This document shows positions 1-10,251 of a stretch of 64,000 bases of DNA, piece after piece. The DNA lies in the NCBI RefSeq assembly GCF_002285415.1, contig NZ_NSBU01000006.1, forward strand, positions 248,001-312,000, read 5' to 3'. Each line of letters starts with the position of its first letter. The stretch's first letter is position 1. This stretch comes from Actibacterium pelagium. Its GTDB lineage: Bacteria > Pseudomonadota > Alphaproteobacteria > Rhodobacterales > Rhodobacteraceae. The notes under the pieces were generated by a model. It searched no databases. It was not told the origin of the DNA and worked only from the letters and a program-made list of their open reading frames with translations. Position numbers and translations under genes: made by a program.

Positions 1-182
1 GGCTCTCGCAGTGTTTCGATCGGGCTGAAATCCGCGTTTTTCGATCCATATTCTGCGACCGGCCCGTGAACACCGACGAGCCGGGCAGAAAAATCGAGCA
101 GGGTCGACTGGCGCGCGCGTTCAAGGTTGCGCGGTGCTTGGCTGACAAGGCCGGTTTCCATACTGGAGTTTGGCTGGCTCAT
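1..182 (-). CDS. Hypothetical protein, 3' part missing (window edge)
   Basis: An open frame runs on the minus strand from an ATG at 182 to the window edge without a stop, about 60 codons. It begins MSQPNSSMETG and contains LLDFSARLVGVHGP. It lies downstream of sucB in the same direction, where many relatives carry small genes before the dihydrolipoamide dehydrogenase gene. I do not recognise the family and no signal peptide or membrane segment is visible. The start is uncertain because no strong ribosome binding site precedes it. Confidence 0.45.
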   Translation of the reverse strand, partial: MSQPNSSMETGLVSQAPRNLERARQSTLLDFSARLVGVHGPVAEYGSKNADFSPIETLRE

Positions 183-279
183 CGGAATACGGGAACGTTG
201 AATTTATGCACCTTAGGCCCGGATCTTGGAAAGCTTTTCGTACCGATTTGGACGGTCGACGCAGTCCGGAAGAATGTAT

Positions 280-302
280 CGCCGGGCCAAAATGACCCGG
301 CG
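280..302 (-). terminator. Hairpin just downstream of sucB, possible terminator
   Basis: A 7-bp inverted repeat (cgccggg / cccggcg) with a 9-base loop lies 9 bases past the sucB stop codon. No run of T follows it in the direction of transcription, so it may be an mRNA-stabilising stem or a weak or Rho-assisted terminator. Confidence 0.35.
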
Positions 303-310
303 ACAAGTGC

Positions 311-1813
311 TTACAGATCCATCAGCAGGCGGCGCGGATCTTCCAGTGCTTCCTTGACGCGCACCAGGAAGGTCACGGCGCCTTTGCCGTCGACGATGCG
401 GTGGTCATAGGACAGCGCCAGATACATCATCGGGCGGATCTTGATCTCGCCGTTGATGACCATCGGACGATCCTGGATCTTGTGCATGCCGAGGATACCC
501 GACTGCGGGGGGTTCAGGATCGGCGAGGACATCAGCGAGCCGTAGACACCACCGTTCGAGATGGTGAAGGTGCCGCCCTGCATCTCTGCCATGGACAGTT
601 TGCCGTCACGCGCGCGCTTGCCTTTCTCGGCGATGGCGCCTTCGATTTCGGCAAAGGACATCTTGTCGGCGTCACGGATGACCGGAACAACCAGACCCTG
701 CGGGGTGCCCGCGGCGATGCCCATGTGCACGAAGTTCTTGTAGACGATGTCGGTGCCGTCGATCTCGGCGTTGACCTCGGGAACTTCTTTCAGCGCGTGG
801 CAGCAGGCCTTGGTGAAGAAGGACATGAAGCCCAGACGGACGCCGTGTTTCTTCTCGAACTGGTCTTTGTACTGTTTGCGCAGGTTCATGCACTCGGTCA
901 TGTCCACCTCGTTATAGGTGGTCAGGATCGCGGCGGTGTTCTGGGCGTCTTTCAGGCGCTTGGCGATGGTCTGGCGCAGGCGGGTCATCTTCACGCGTTC
1001 TTCGCGTGCAGCGTCGTCTGCGGAAACCGGGGCGCGCGGTGCAGCAGCCGGGGCCGGAGCCGCGGCTGCGGGTGCGATAGCTGCTTTCAAAACGTCTTCC
1101 TTCATGATGCGACCGTCACGGCCCGACCCCTGAACATTGGCCGGGTCGATGCCTTTTTCCGCCATCAGCTTGTTGGCCGACGGAGCGTTTTCGACGTCTT
1201 TGCCACCAGCCGCTGCCGGGGCCGCTGCGGGGGCAGGGGCCGCTGCCGGAGCGGCCGCAACAACTGCGCCGCCGGACGAGATCACGCCCAGTTTTGCGCT
1301 TGCGTCGACAGTTGCGCCTTCGGGGGCGGTGATTTCAGCCAGAACGCCAGCGGCGGGGGCCGGAACCTCGACCGAGACCTTGTCGGTTTCCAGTTCACAC
1401 AGCATCTCGTCCTGAGCGACGGTGTCGCCAACGGCTTTGAACCAAGTCGAAACAGTGGCTTCAGAGACCGATTCACCAAGGGTCGGAACCATCACGTCGA
1501 CGGCTTCACCAGCGTCGCTTGCCGGGGCAGCAGCGGCTGCCGGGGCAGGGGCCGCAGCCGGGGCAGCAGCGCCCGCGCCTTCGGAAATGGTGGCCAGCAG
1601 GGCGTCAACACCAACGGTTTCGCCTTCGGCGGCAACGATCTCGCCCAGAGTACCAGCCGCAGGGGCAGGCACTTCGACGGTGACCTTGTCGGTTTCCAGC
1701 TCGCAGAGCATTTCGTCAACGGCGACGGCATCGCCGGGTTTTTTGAACCAAGTGGCGACGGTGGCTTCGGTGACACTTTCGCCCAAGGTGGGTACGCGTA
1801 CTTCAGTAGACAT
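311..1813 (-). CDS. sucB: Dihydrolipoyllysine-residue succinyltransferase, E2 of 2-oxoglutarate dehydrogenase
   Basis: This E2 core of the 2-oxoglutarate dehydrogenase complex transfers the succinyl group from lipoyl-lysine to CoA in the TCA cycle. The 500 residues hold two lipoyl domains (about 2-77 and 105-180). Each has an ETDKV motif, giving lipoylation sites K43 and K145. Long Ala/Pro linkers follow, then a peripheral subunit-binding domain near 207-243 and the catalytic domain ending in [10 protein letters not shown] with catalytic H471. Two lipoyl domains is more than the single one in the textbook E. coli enzyme. It starts 6 bases after the sucA stop and is the last gene of sucCDAB. 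Calling it E2o rather than E2p rests mainly on the adjacent sucA. Confidence 0.96.
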   Translation of the reverse strand: MSTEVRVPTLGESVTEATVATWFKKPGDAVAVDEMLCELETDKVTVEVPAPAAGTLGEIVAAEGETVGVDALLATISEGAGAAAPAAAPAPAAAAAPASDAGEAVDVMVPTLGESVSEATVSTWFKAVGDTVAQDEMLCELETDKVSVEVPAPAAGVLAEITAPEGATVDASAKLGVISSGGAVVAAAPAAAPAPAAAPAAAGGKDVENAPSANKLMAEKGIDPANVQGSGRDGRIMKEDVLKAAIAPAAAAPAPAAAPRAPVSADDAAREERVKMTRLRQTIAKRLKDAQNTAAILTTYNEVDMTECMNLRKQYKDQFEKKHGVRLGFMSFFTKACCHALKEVPEVNAEIDGTDIVYKNFVHMGIAAGTPQGLVVPVIRDADKMSFAEIEGAIAEKGKRARDGKLSMAEMQGGTFTISNGGVYGSLMSSPILNPPQSGILGMHKIQDRPMVINGEIKIRPMMYLALSYDHRIVDGKGAVTFLVRVKEALEDPRRLLMDL

Positions 1814-1819
1814 GGTTAT

Positions 1820-4774
1820 TTACCCTTCGATGGTCAGCGCTTCGTTCACGAGCGCCTCTTGCTGTGCTTTGTGTTGGCTGGCGAGGCCCGTTGCGGGCGA
1901 AGCCGAGGCAGTACGGCCTGCGTACTGCGGACGGGTGTGCTTGGCACCGATGCGGGTCAGTACCCACTCGATATTCGGCTCGACGAAGGTCCAGGCGCCC
2001 TGGTTCTTCGGCTCTTCCTGACACCAGACGATTTCGGCCTGCTTGAAGCGTTCCAGTTCCTTGACCAGCGACAGGGCCGGGAACGGGTAGAACTGTTCAA
2101 GACGCAGCAGGTAGACATCGTCGATGCCGCGGGCGTCACGCTCTTCCAGCAGGTCAAAGTAGACCTTGCCCGACGAGATGACGACGCGTTTGATCTTGTC
2201 GTCCGACTTCAGCTTGGTGTCCGAATTGCCGCGTTCCGCATCGTCCCACAGGACGCGGTGGAACGAGGAACCGGTGGTGAAGTCTTCGGCTTTCGAGATG
2301 CACATCTTGTGGCGCAGAAGCGACTTCGGCGTCATCATGACCAGCGGTTTCCGGAAGGACCGGTGCAGCTGACGGCGCAGGATGTGGAAGTAGTTCGCCG
2401 GGGTCGAGCAGTTCGCCACGATCCAGTTGTCGCCACCACACATCTGCAGGAAGCGTTCCAGACGGGCCGAAGAGTGCTCTGGGCCCTGACCTTCAAAGCC
2501 GTGGGGCAGTAGCATGACCAGACCGGACATCCGCAGCCATTTCGATTCACCCGAAGAGATGAATTGGTCGAACATGATCTGCGCGCCGTTGGCGAAGTCG
2601 CCGAACTGGGCTTCCCACAGGGTCAGCGCGTTCGGTTCTGCCAGCGAGTAGCCGTATTCGAACCCAAGCACGGCGTATTCTGACAGCATCGAGTCGATGA
2701 CTTCATAATTCGCCTGACCGGGGCGGATGTGGTTGAGCGGGTAGTAGCGCTCTTCCGTTTCCTGGTTCACAAAGCCCGAGTGACGCTGCGAGAAGGTACC
2801 GCGGGTACTGTCCTGACCCGCCAGACGGACCGGGTAGCCCTCGGTCAACAGCGAGCCAAAGGCCAGTGCTTCGCCGGTGGCCCAGTCAAAGCCTTCGCCG
2901 GTATCGAACATCTGCTGTTTCGCCTTCAGGAAGCGACCAACAGTTTTGTGCAGCGGATAGCCTTCGGGGGCTTTGCACAGCGATGCGCCGATCTCTTCCA
3001 GAGTTTCCGGTTTGATCGCGGTTTCGCCGCGCTGATAGTCCTCGCCCTCGCGGTTGAGGTGTTTCCAGCGGCCATCCAGCCAGTCGGCCTTGTTGGGCTT
3101 GTATTCCTTGCCGGCCTCGAACTCGTCGTTCAGGTGGGCTTGGAACGCGGCCTTCATGTCTTCGATCTCGCCTTCCGGGATCAGGCCATCTTTGACCAGA
3201 CGCTCGGTGTACAGCTGAAGGGTCGTTTTGTGGCCCTTGATCTTCTTGTACATGATCGGGTTGGTGAACATCGGCTCGTCGCCTTCGTTGTGACCGAAGC
3301 GGCGATAGCAGAAGATGTCCAGAACCACATCCTTGTGGAACTTCTGACGGAACTCGGTCGCGACGCGGGCAGCGTGTACAACCGCTTCCGGGTCGTCGCC
3401 GTTTACGTGGAAGATCGGAGCCTCGACCATCAGCGCGATATCCGTCGGGTAGGGCGAAGACCGCGAGAAGTGCGGCGCGGTGGTGAAACCGATCTGGTTG
3501 TTCACAACGATATGCATGGTGCCGCCGGTCTTGTGACCTTTCAGGCCGGACAGGCCGAAGCCTTCTGCAACTACACCCTGACCGGCAAAGGCCGCGTCAC
3601 CGTGCAGCAGAACGCCCATCACCTGTGTGCGGTCCTCATCGCCCAACTGGTCCTGCTTGGCGCGGACCTTACCCAGGACAACCGGGTTCACCGCTTCAAG
3701 GTGCGAAGGGTTTGCGGTCAGCGACAGGTGGACGTTGTTGCCGTCAAAGGCGCGGTCCGAAGACGCACCTAGGTGGTATTTCACGTCGCCCGAGCCATCA
3801 ACGTCTTCGGGCTTGAACGAACCGCCCTGGAATTCGTTGAAGATCGCGCGATAGGGCTTTTCCATCACGTTGGCCAGAACCGACAGGCGGCCACGGTGGG
3901 GCATGCCGATCACGATGTCGCGCAGGCCCAACTGGCCGCCGCGCTTGATGATCTGCTCCATCGCCGGAACCAGCGCTTCACCGCCGTCCAGACCGAAACG
4001 CTTGGTGCCCATGTACTTGACGTGCAGGAACTTCTCAAAGCCCTCGGCCTCGACCAGCTTGTTCAGGATCGCCTTACGGCCTTCACGGGTGAATTTGATT
4101 TCCTTGTCGAAGCCCTCGATGCGTTCTTTCAGCCAGCCGGCCTGCTCGGGGTCGGAAATGTGCATGTATTGCAGCGCGAAGGTGCCGCAATAGGTGCGCT
4201 TCACGATCTCGACGATCTGGCGCAGGGTCGCCATCTCGAGGCCCAGAACCTTGTCGATGAAGATCGGGCGGTCCATGTCGGCATCGGTGAAGCCATAGGA
4301 TTTCGGATCCAGCTCTGGGTGCGGAGTGTGGTCACGCATGCCAAGCGGATCAAGGTCAGCGACCAGGTGGCCACGAATACGGTAGGCGCGGATCAGCATC
4401 AGCGCGCGGATCGAGTCCAGAACCGCACGTTTGACGTCTTCGTCGGAAACCTTAACGCCTTTTTCTTCGGCCTTGGCTTTGATCTTGTCGCCAGCGGCTT
4501 TGATTTCGGGTTCACCCCATTCGCCGGTCAGCGAGGCGGTCAATTCGTCCTGCGGCTGCGGCGGCCAGTCGGCGCGCTGCCACGAGGGGCCGGCGGCCTC
4601 TGCCTTTACGTCCAGTTCTGCATCACCAAGCTGGCGGAAGAACTCTTGCCATGCCGCGTCAACCGCATTGGGGTCGCTGGCATAGCGAGCGTACATCTGT
4701 TCCAGATATTCCGCGTTGTGCCCCTGCATGAAGCTGGAGGCGTGGAAGATATCGTTGGGGCTTTGGTCGGTCAT
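1820..4774 (-). CDS. sucA: 2-oxoglutarate dehydrogenase E1 component
   Basis: This thiamine diphosphate-dependent decarboxylase opens the 2-oxoglutarate dehydrogenase reaction and reductively succinylates the lipoyl groups of SucB. At 984 residues it is near the usual length for proteobacterial SucA. It begins MTDQSPNDIFHASSFMQG, the N-terminal E2-binding stretch typical of E1o. The cofactor region has GDAAFAGQGVV followed by NNQIGFTT, and IGMPHRGRL is also present. The start is supported by a GGAG sequence just upstream. It lies between sucD (92-base gap) and sucB (6-base gap) in one transcription unit. Confidence 0.97.
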   Translation of the reverse strand: MTDQSPNDIFHASSFMQGHNAEYLEQMYARYASDPNAVDAAWQEFFRQLGDAELDVKAEAAGPSWQRADWPPQPQDELTASLTGEWGEPEIKAAGDKIKAKAEEKGVKVSDEDVKRAVLDSIRALMLIRAYRIRGHLVADLDPLGMRDHTPHPELDPKSYGFTDADMDRPIFIDKVLGLEMATLRQIVEIVKRTYCGTFALQYMHISDPEQAGWLKERIEGFDKEIKFTREGRKAILNKLVEAEGFEKFLHVKYMGTKRFGLDGGEALVPAMEQIIKRGGQLGLRDIVIGMPHRGRLSVLANVMEKPYRAIFNEFQGGSFKPEDVDGSGDVKYHLGASSDRAFDGNNVHLSLTANPSHLEAVNPVVLGKVRAKQDQLGDEDRTQVMGVLLHGDAAFAGQGVVAEGFGLSGLKGHKTGGTMHIVVNNQIGFTTAPHFSRSSPYPTDIALMVEAPIFHVNGDDPEAVVHAARVATEFRQKFHKDVVLDIFCYRRFGHNEGDEPMFTNPIMYKKIKGHKTTLQLYTERLVKDGLIPEGEIEDMKAAFQAHLNDEFEAGKEYKPNKADWLDGRWKHLNREGEDYQRGETAIKPETLEEIGASLCKAPEGYPLHKTVGRFLKAKQQMFDTGEGFDWATGEALAFGSLLTEGYPVRLAGQDSTRGTFSQRHSGFVNQETEERYYPLNHIRPGQANYEVIDSMLSEYAVLGFEYGYSLAEPNALTLWEAQFGDFANGAQIMFDQFISSGESKWLRMSGLVMLLPHGFEGQGPEHSSARLERFLQMCGGDNWIVANCSTPANYFHILRRQLHRSFRKPLVMMTPKSLLRHKMCISKAEDFTTGSSFHRVLWDDAERGNSDTKLKSDDKIKRVVISSGKVYFDLLEERDARGIDDVYLLRLEQFYPFPALSLVKELERFKQAEIVWCQEEPKNQGAWTFVEPNIEWVLTRIGAKHTRPQYAGRTASASPATGLASQHKAQQEALVNEALTIEG

Positions 4775-4866
4775 GGAGGACTCCCGATCCCAGAAGGGTT
4801 GCTATAATTATGGCCCGCGACCTGCGGGAAGGTTGGAAGGGGCGTTGCCGCCCCCTCCGAATGGTT
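4775..4866 (-). other. sucD-sucA intergenic stem-loops
   Basis: The 92 bases between sucD and sucA carry two small inverted repeats: cccgcg...tgcggg near 4814-4828 and ggggcg/cgcccc at 4839-4854. Neither is followed by a T run. In an otherwise tightly packed operon this spacer could be an RNA-processing or attenuation site. That role is inference. Confidence 0.3.
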
Positions 4867-5748
4867 TTAGCCGATGGCTTTCAGCACGGCTTCGCCCAGA
4901 CCGGCGGGGCTGTCTGCGACAACGATACCAGCCGATTTCATGGCTTCGATCTTGTCTTCAGCGCCACCTTTGCCGCCGGCGACGATTGCGCCCGCGTGGC
5001 CCATGCGGCGGCCCGGAGGTGCGGTACGGCCGGCGATGAAGCCAGCGGTCGGCTTCCAGCGGCCTTTTTTCTTCTGCTCGGCCAGGAATTCAGCGGCTTC
5101 TTCTTCCGCCGAACCACCGATCTCACCGATCATGATGATCGACTGGGTCTCATCATCGTCCAGGAACATGTCCAGTACGTCGATGTGCTCGGTGCCTTTG
5201 ATGGGGTCGCCACCGATGCCAACCGCGGTCGACTGGCCCAGACCGATGTCTGCGGTTTGCTTAACCGCTTCATAAGTCAGGGTACCCGAGCGCGATACAA
5301 CGCCAACCGAACCACGCTTGTGGATGTGGCCGGGCATGATGCCGATTTTGCAGGCGTCAGGGGTGATGATGCCGGGGCAGTTCGGGCCGATCAGGCGCGA
5401 GTTACTGTCGATCAGCGCGCGCTTTACCTTCATCATGTCCAGTACCGGGATACCTTCGGTGATGCAGATGATCAGTTCCATTTCCGCGTCGATCGCTTCC
5501 AGGATCGAGTCGGCCGCGAAGGGCGGCGGAACATAGATCACCGATGCATTCGCTTCGGTCACGTGCTTCGCCTCGTGGACCGAGTTGTAGACCGGCAGGC
5601 CAAGGTGCTCAGAGCCGCCTTTGCCCGGGGTCACGCCACCAACCATTTTGGTGCCGTACGCGATTGCCTGTTCAGAGTGGAAGGTGCCCTGCGAGCCGGT
5701 GAAGCCTTGGCAGATTACCTTGGTGTTTTCATCTACGAGAATTGCCAT
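4867..5748 (-). CDS. sucD: Succinyl-CoA synthetase (ADP/GDP-forming) alpha subunit
   Basis: The alpha subunit binds CoA and carries the phosphohistidine of succinyl-CoA synthetase, which turns succinyl-CoA into succinate with ATP or GTP formation. The 293 residues match the family length. Visible motifs are the CoA-binding N terminus ([19 protein letters not shown]), [10 protein letters not shown], and the phosphohistidine segment RRMGHAGAI with H251. It follows sucC by 5 bases, so the two subunits are probably translated together. Confidence 0.97.
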   Translation of the reverse strand: MAILVDENTKVICQGFTGSQGTFHSEQAIAYGTKMVGGVTPGKGGSEHLGLPVYNSVHEAKHVTEANASVIYVPPPFAADSILEAIDAEMELIICITEGIPVLDMMKVKRALIDSNSRLIGPNCPGIITPDACKIGIMPGHIHKRGSVGVVSRSGTLTYEAVKQTADIGLGQSTAVGIGGDPIKGTEHIDVLDMFLDDDETQSIIMIGEIGGSAEEEAAEFLAEQKKKGRWKPTAGFIAGRTAPPGRRMGHAGAIVAGGKGGAEDKIEAMKSAGIVVADSPAGLGEAVLKAIG

Positions 5749-5753
5749 GGGTC

Positions 5754-6947
5754 TTAGCCTTTCACCGCTTTTACGATTTTCTCGGCACCATCCGACAGGT
5801 TGTCGGCGGCGATGACGTTCAGGCCAGAGGTGTTGATGATCTCTTTGCCTTTTTCGACGTTGGTACCTTCCAGACGGACGACCAGCGGAACTTCGAGGCC
5901 AACTTCTTTGACAGCCGCAACAACGCCTTCAGCGATGACGTCACAGCGCATGATGCCGCCGAAGATGTTGACCAGAATGCCTTTGACTTTCGGGTCCGAA
6001 GTAATGATCTTGAACGCCTCGGCCACTTTCTCTTTGGTGGCGCCGCCACCAACGTCGAGGAAGTTCGCAGGCTCGGCACCATACAGTTTGATGATGTCCA
6101 TGGTGGCCATCGCCAGACCCGCACCGTTGACCATGCAGCCGATCTCGCCGTCTAGCGCGATGTAGTTCAGGTCGAACTTCGATGCGGCCAGTTCTTTCGG
6201 ATCTTCTTCGGTCTCGTCGCGCAGGGCCGCAACGTCAGCGTGGCGGTAAACCGCGTTGCCGTCGAAGCCAACTTTGGCGTCCAGAAGCTTCAGGTTGCCG
6301 TCTTCCATGACGATCAGCGGGTTGATCTCCAGCATCTCCATGTCCTTCTCGACGAAGGCACGGTAGAGGTTGTTCAGCAGAGCAACACATTGCTTGACCT
6401 GTGCACCCTCAAGGCCCAGAGCGAACGCAACGCGGCGGCCGTGGTACGGCATGTAGCCGGTGGCGGGGTCGATGGTGAAGGTCAGGATTTTTTCGGGGGT
6501 CGAGGCTGCGACTTCTTCGATGTCCATGCCGCCTTCGGTCGAGGCAACGATCGAAATGCGCGAAGACTGACGGTCGACCAGGAAGGCCAGGTACAGTTCG
6601 CGGGAAATGTCGGATCCGTCTTCGATGTAGATGCGGTTCACCTGCTTGCCCGGCGCGCCGGTCTGGTGCGTCACAAGGGTGCGGCCCAGCATCTTTTTGG
6701 CTTCTTCAGCAGCTTCTTCAACCGAGAAGGCAAGGCGGACACCGCCCTTTTCGCCAGCGTCAGCTTCTTTGAAAGAGCCCTTGCCGCGGCCACCCGCGTG
6801 GATCTGTGCTTTGACAACCCAAAGCGGGCCATCAAGCTCGCCTGCTGCGGTTTTAGCGTCTTCCGCTTTCAGTACGACGCGGCCGTCCGAAACCGGGGCG
6901 CCGTATTCACGAAGGAGAGCCTTCGCCTGATACTCATGAATGTTCAT
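5754..6947 (-). CDS. sucC: Succinyl-CoA synthetase beta subunit
   Basis: The ATP-grasp beta subunit binds the nucleotide and succinate. I take the ATG at 6947 ([12 protein letters not shown]), the conserved family start, giving 397 residues. The upstream in-frame extension is in the promoter region and lacks family sequence. Motifs include GGRGKG near residue 53, EINPLIV for metal and nucleotide binding, and a C-terminal [10 protein letters not shown]. It is the first gene of sucCDAB. The intergenic region upstream carries three regularly spaced TGTGATCACA-type sites, so it is likely the regulated entry point of the operon. Confidence 0.97.
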   Translation of the reverse strand: MNIHEYQAKALLREYGAPVSDGRVVLKAEDAKTAAGELDGPLWVVKAQIHAGGRGKGSFKEADAGEKGGVRLAFSVEEAAEEAKKMLGRTLVTHQTGAPGKQVNRIYIEDGSDISRELYLAFLVDRQSSRISIVASTEGGMDIEEVAASTPEKILTFTIDPATGYMPYHGRRVAFALGLEGAQVKQCVALLNNLYRAFVEKDMEMLEINPLIVMEDGNLKLLDAKVGFDGNAVYRHADVAALRDETEEDPKELAASKFDLNYIALDGEIGCMVNGAGLAMATMDIIKLYGAEPANFLDVGGGATKEKVAEAFKIITSDPKVKGILVNIFGGIMRCDVIAEGVVAAVKEVGLEVPLVVRLEGTNVEKGKEIINTSGLNVIAADNLSDGAEKIVKAVKG

Positions 6948-7034
6948 GAATCTGTCCCATCTCTGGTTAAAGTACCCCGCGTTCTTTGCACGTCTAAGGG
7001 GGGGCACATACAAAATTTCACAAAAATATTAGAT

Positions 7035-7046
7035 TTTAGCGCTAAA
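7035..7046. promoter_or_regulatory. 12-bp perfect palindrome upstream of sucC (LacI-type operator candidate)
   Basis: TTTAGCGCTAAA is a perfect palindrome with a central CG, the usual geometry of LacI-family operators. It lies about 90 bases upstream of the sucC start, between that start and the TGTGATCACA sites. A LacI-family carbon regulator, CceR, is known in Rhodobacter. Assigning this site to CceR is inference. Confidence 0.4.
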
Positions 7047-7055
7047 CATACGATT

Positions 7056-7107
7056 TGTGATCACACCCCCAAAATGTGTGATCACATTTTGATAAGCTGT
7101 GATCGCG
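7056..7107. promoter_or_regulatory. Three TGTGATCACA-type operators at 21-bp spacing upstream of sucC
   Basis: Perfect palindromes TGTGATCACA occur at 7056-7065 and 7077-7086, and a degenerate copy TGTGATCGCG at 7098-7107. Each begins exactly 21 bp after the last, so they lie on one face of the helix. The same motif and the same 21-bp step occur upstream of sdhC. Cooperative binding by one dimeric regulator is the simple reading. A TCA regulator such as AkgR of Rhodobacter is possible but unproven. Confidence 0.65.
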
Positions 7108-7361
7108 ACTCAAGGCGGACTTGCAGTATTCCCTTGTTATATTGGGCTTTCCTTAATCCTGCAGAACCGGTCTGGCAATGGCCGGACAGGTCAGCCAAAC
7201 AAGAATTACGCGAAGATCAGTGCACGAACTATAGTCGGGCTGTGTTTGGAAAGCAGCTTAGAGCGTGGTAACTACCGTGAAAGAAACTGTCAGCTTGCTG
7301 GCGGCCTTCGCATCGCAGATGCCAGTGCAATATGCCCAACTGACAACCTGACTGACAGGCC
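7108..7361. other. Non-coding stretch between sucC operators and mdh terminator
   Basis: About 250 bases contain no convincing gene in either direction. The short ORFs here lack ribosome binding sites and family-like sequence. The upstream part of the sucC promoter probably lies here. I see no further repeat or RNA fold that I can name. Confidence 0.5.
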
Positions 7362-7394
7362 AAAAAGAAACGGCCCCGCCAATGGCAGGGCCGT
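7362..7394 (-). terminator. Rho-independent terminator of mdh
   Basis: An 11-bp stem with one wobble pair (acggccccgcc / ggcagggccgt) and a 3-base loop sits at 7370-7394. In minus-strand sense it is followed by TTTCTTTTT. It lies just past the mdh stop and separates mdh from sucCDAB. Confidence 0.85.
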
Positions 7395-7415
7395 CTAATC
7401 ATTTTGCCGGATGGC

Positions 7416-8498
<1,083 letters not shown>

Positions 8499-8513
8499 CT
8501 AAACCTTGCTTGG

Positions 8514-9293
8514 TTGCCAAGAAATCCGGATTACCGCGTGATTGAGCTTAGCCTGATCTTGTTTCTAGTTTCTGTCCCGGCGGTGATTTTCGCAGGGATA
8601 TCGAAGGGTGGATTCGGCTCTGCAGCGGCCTTTGTTGCGACGCCGATTCTTGCCTTGGTGATAGAGCCTGCGGCGGCTTTGGTCTTGTTGCTGCCCTTGC
8701 TGATGCTGATGGATGTCGCCTCGTTGCGGGCCTATTGGCAACAATGGGATACACATGCCGCAAAGGTTCTGATCATTGGCGCGATGCCGGGTGTTGCCTT
8801 GGGGTATCTGTTGTTCAGCCTGACCCACCCGGATGTGTTGCGGTTTTTGATTGGCCTCATTTCCGTGCTCTTTGTTCTTTATCGGTTGGCGATGAGCTTG
8901 AACTGGCTGCGCCCGCCAGCTCGGCTGCCGGGAACCGGACTGGGGTTGCTGGCCGGTGCCGTTTCGGGGTTCACCAGTTTCATCAGCCATGCCGGAGGGC
9001 CCGCCGCCGCGATCTATCTGCTGGGGCGGCGATTGGATAAGACGGCGTTTCAGGCCACGACCGTCATCGTGTTCTTCGTCGTCAATATTGCCAAGCTTGC
9101 CCCCTTGGTGTGGTCGGGCTCTTTTGACAGATCCATCCTGCTGGCAGACCTTATCCTTGCCCCGGTGGCCTTGATCGGCGTTTGGTTGGGCGTCTTTGCA
9201 CACCACCGAATATCAGAGCGGAATTTCTTTGCTTTGACCTATGTTCTGCTGCTGGTGACGGGAAGCAAATTGATCTGGGATGCGCTGACCTGA
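8514..9293 (+). CDS. TauE/SafE (TSUP) family membrane permease
   Basis: A hydrophobic protein of about 259 residues with roughly eight predicted membrane segments. The N-terminal motif FAGISKGGFG is typical of the TauE/SafE family, whose members move sulfite, sulfonates or other organic anions. The second half repeats the pattern with GAVSGFTSFISHAGGPAAA. The start is uncertain: a TTG at 8514 or an in-frame GTG at 8538 is possible, and no strong ribosome binding site is visible. It diverges from mdh and precedes mcl2 by about 90 bases. The substrate cannot be told from sequence. Confidence 0.8.
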   Translation: MPRNPDYRVIELSLILFLVSVPAVIFAGISKGGFGSAAAFVATPILALVIEPAAALVLLLPLLMLMDVASLRAYWQQWDTHAAKVLIIGAMPGVALGYLLFSLTHPDVLRFLIGLISVLFVLYRLAMSLNWLRPPARLPGTGLGLLAGAVSGFTSFISHAGGPAAAIYLLGRRLDKTAFQATTVIVFFVVNIAKLAPLVWSGSFDRSILLADLILAPVALIGVWLGVFAHHRISERNFFALTYVLLLVTGSKLIWDALT

Positions 9294-9382
9294 TAGTTTC
9301 CGCTGCAATGCGGCAAATCAGGGCTTGCGTATTTGTGCGTTTTTGGCATCTTCTGCGCAACAAAGTTACCAGAGGAAGAATC

Positions 9383-10234
9383 ATGGATCAGCCGCGCCCT
9401 TATCGTTCCGTCCTGTATATCCCCGGCTCGAAAGAGCGTGCCTTGGAAAAGGCAAAGACCTTGCCGGTCGATGCAATCATCTTTGACCTCGAAGATGCGG
9501 TCGCCATCGACGAGAAGGAAAACGCGCGCAACCTGCTGGCCGAGACGCTGAAGACAGCGGACTACGGGGCGCGGGCGCGGATCGTTCGGATCAACGGTCT
9601 GGACAGCCAGTGGGGCAAAGACGATGTCGCGGCTTTTGTTGGCGCGGATATCGAGGCGATCCTGATCCCGAAAGTGAACTCTGCCGCTGATGTGCAGGCT
9701 GTGGCCGACCTGATCCCGGATGTGCCGCTGTGGGCGATGATGGAAACACCGCTTGGCATGCTGAACGCCGGCGAGATTGCCGCGCATCCGCGCATGGCCG
9801 GTTTCGTCATGGGCACCAATGACCTTGCCAAGGAACTGAAATGCCGCTTCCGCGCGGATCGTCTGCCGATGATTACCAGCCTTCAGCTGTGCCTTCTGGC
9901 CGCCCGCGCCGAGGGCATCGTGGCCGTCGACGGCGTCTATAACGCGTTCAAAGACAATGAAGGCCTGAAGGTCGAATGCGAGCAGGGCCGTGACATGGGC
10001 TTTGACGGCAAGACCCTTATCCATCCGGCGCAGGTCGAGGTTTGCAATGACGCCTTTGCCCCGACTGAGGAAGAGATCGATCTGGCCAAACGTCAAATCG
10101 AAGCGTTCGAAGAAGCCGAGAAATCGGGGCAGGGCGTTGCAGTTGTCGATGGCAAGATCGTCGAAAATCTGCATATCGTTACGGCAAAGGAAATCCTTGC
10201 CAAAGCAAGCGCGATTGCAGCTTTGGCGAGCTAA
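9383..10234 (+). CDS. mcl2: (3S)-malyl-CoA thioesterase, CitE/HpcH lyase-like family
   Basis: Belongs to the citrate lyase beta/HpcH aldolase superfamily and, in the ethylmalonyl-CoA pathway, most resembles (3S)-malyl-CoA thioesterase (Mcl2). Starting at the ATG at 9383, after AGAGGAAG, it has 283 residues. That is shorter than the Mcl1 lyase of about 318. Motifs are SVLYIPGSKERA, FDLEDAV (34-40), MMETPLGM and MGTNDLAKEL, which contribute acidic metal ligands. mch lies two genes downstream. Mcl1-type lyase activity remains possible, but the length favours the thioesterase. Confidence 0.82.
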   Translation: MDQPRPYRSVLYIPGSKERALEKAKTLPVDAIIFDLEDAVAIDEKENARNLLAETLKTADYGARARIVRINGLDSQWGKDDVAAFVGADIEAILIPKVNSAADVQAVADLIPDVPLWAMMETPLGMLNAGEIAAHPRMAGFVMGTNDLAKELKCRFRADRLPMITSLQLCLLAARAEGIVAVDGVYNAFKDNEGLKVECEQGRDMGFDGKTLIHPAQVEVCNDAFAPTEEEIDLAKRQIEAFEEAEKSGQGVAVVDGKIVENLHIVTAKEILAKASAIAALAS

Positions 10235-10251
10235 GCCAAAGGACACTTGCC

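Noticed and set aside
1030-1600. Repetitive GC-rich DNA resembling a tandem repeat
   Set aside because: It encodes the Ala/Pro linkers and duplicated lipoyl domains of SucB, so protein structure explains it.
401-2512. 703-codon plus-strand ORF opposite sucB and sucA
   Set aside because: It is antisense to two clearly assigned enzymes, has no recognisable domain, and arises from the GC-rich third-position bias.
9182-9382. Longer N terminus for mcl2 starting at 9182
   Set aside because: The extension overlaps the upstream permease gene and lacks family sequence. The ATG at 9383 has a good ribosome binding site.
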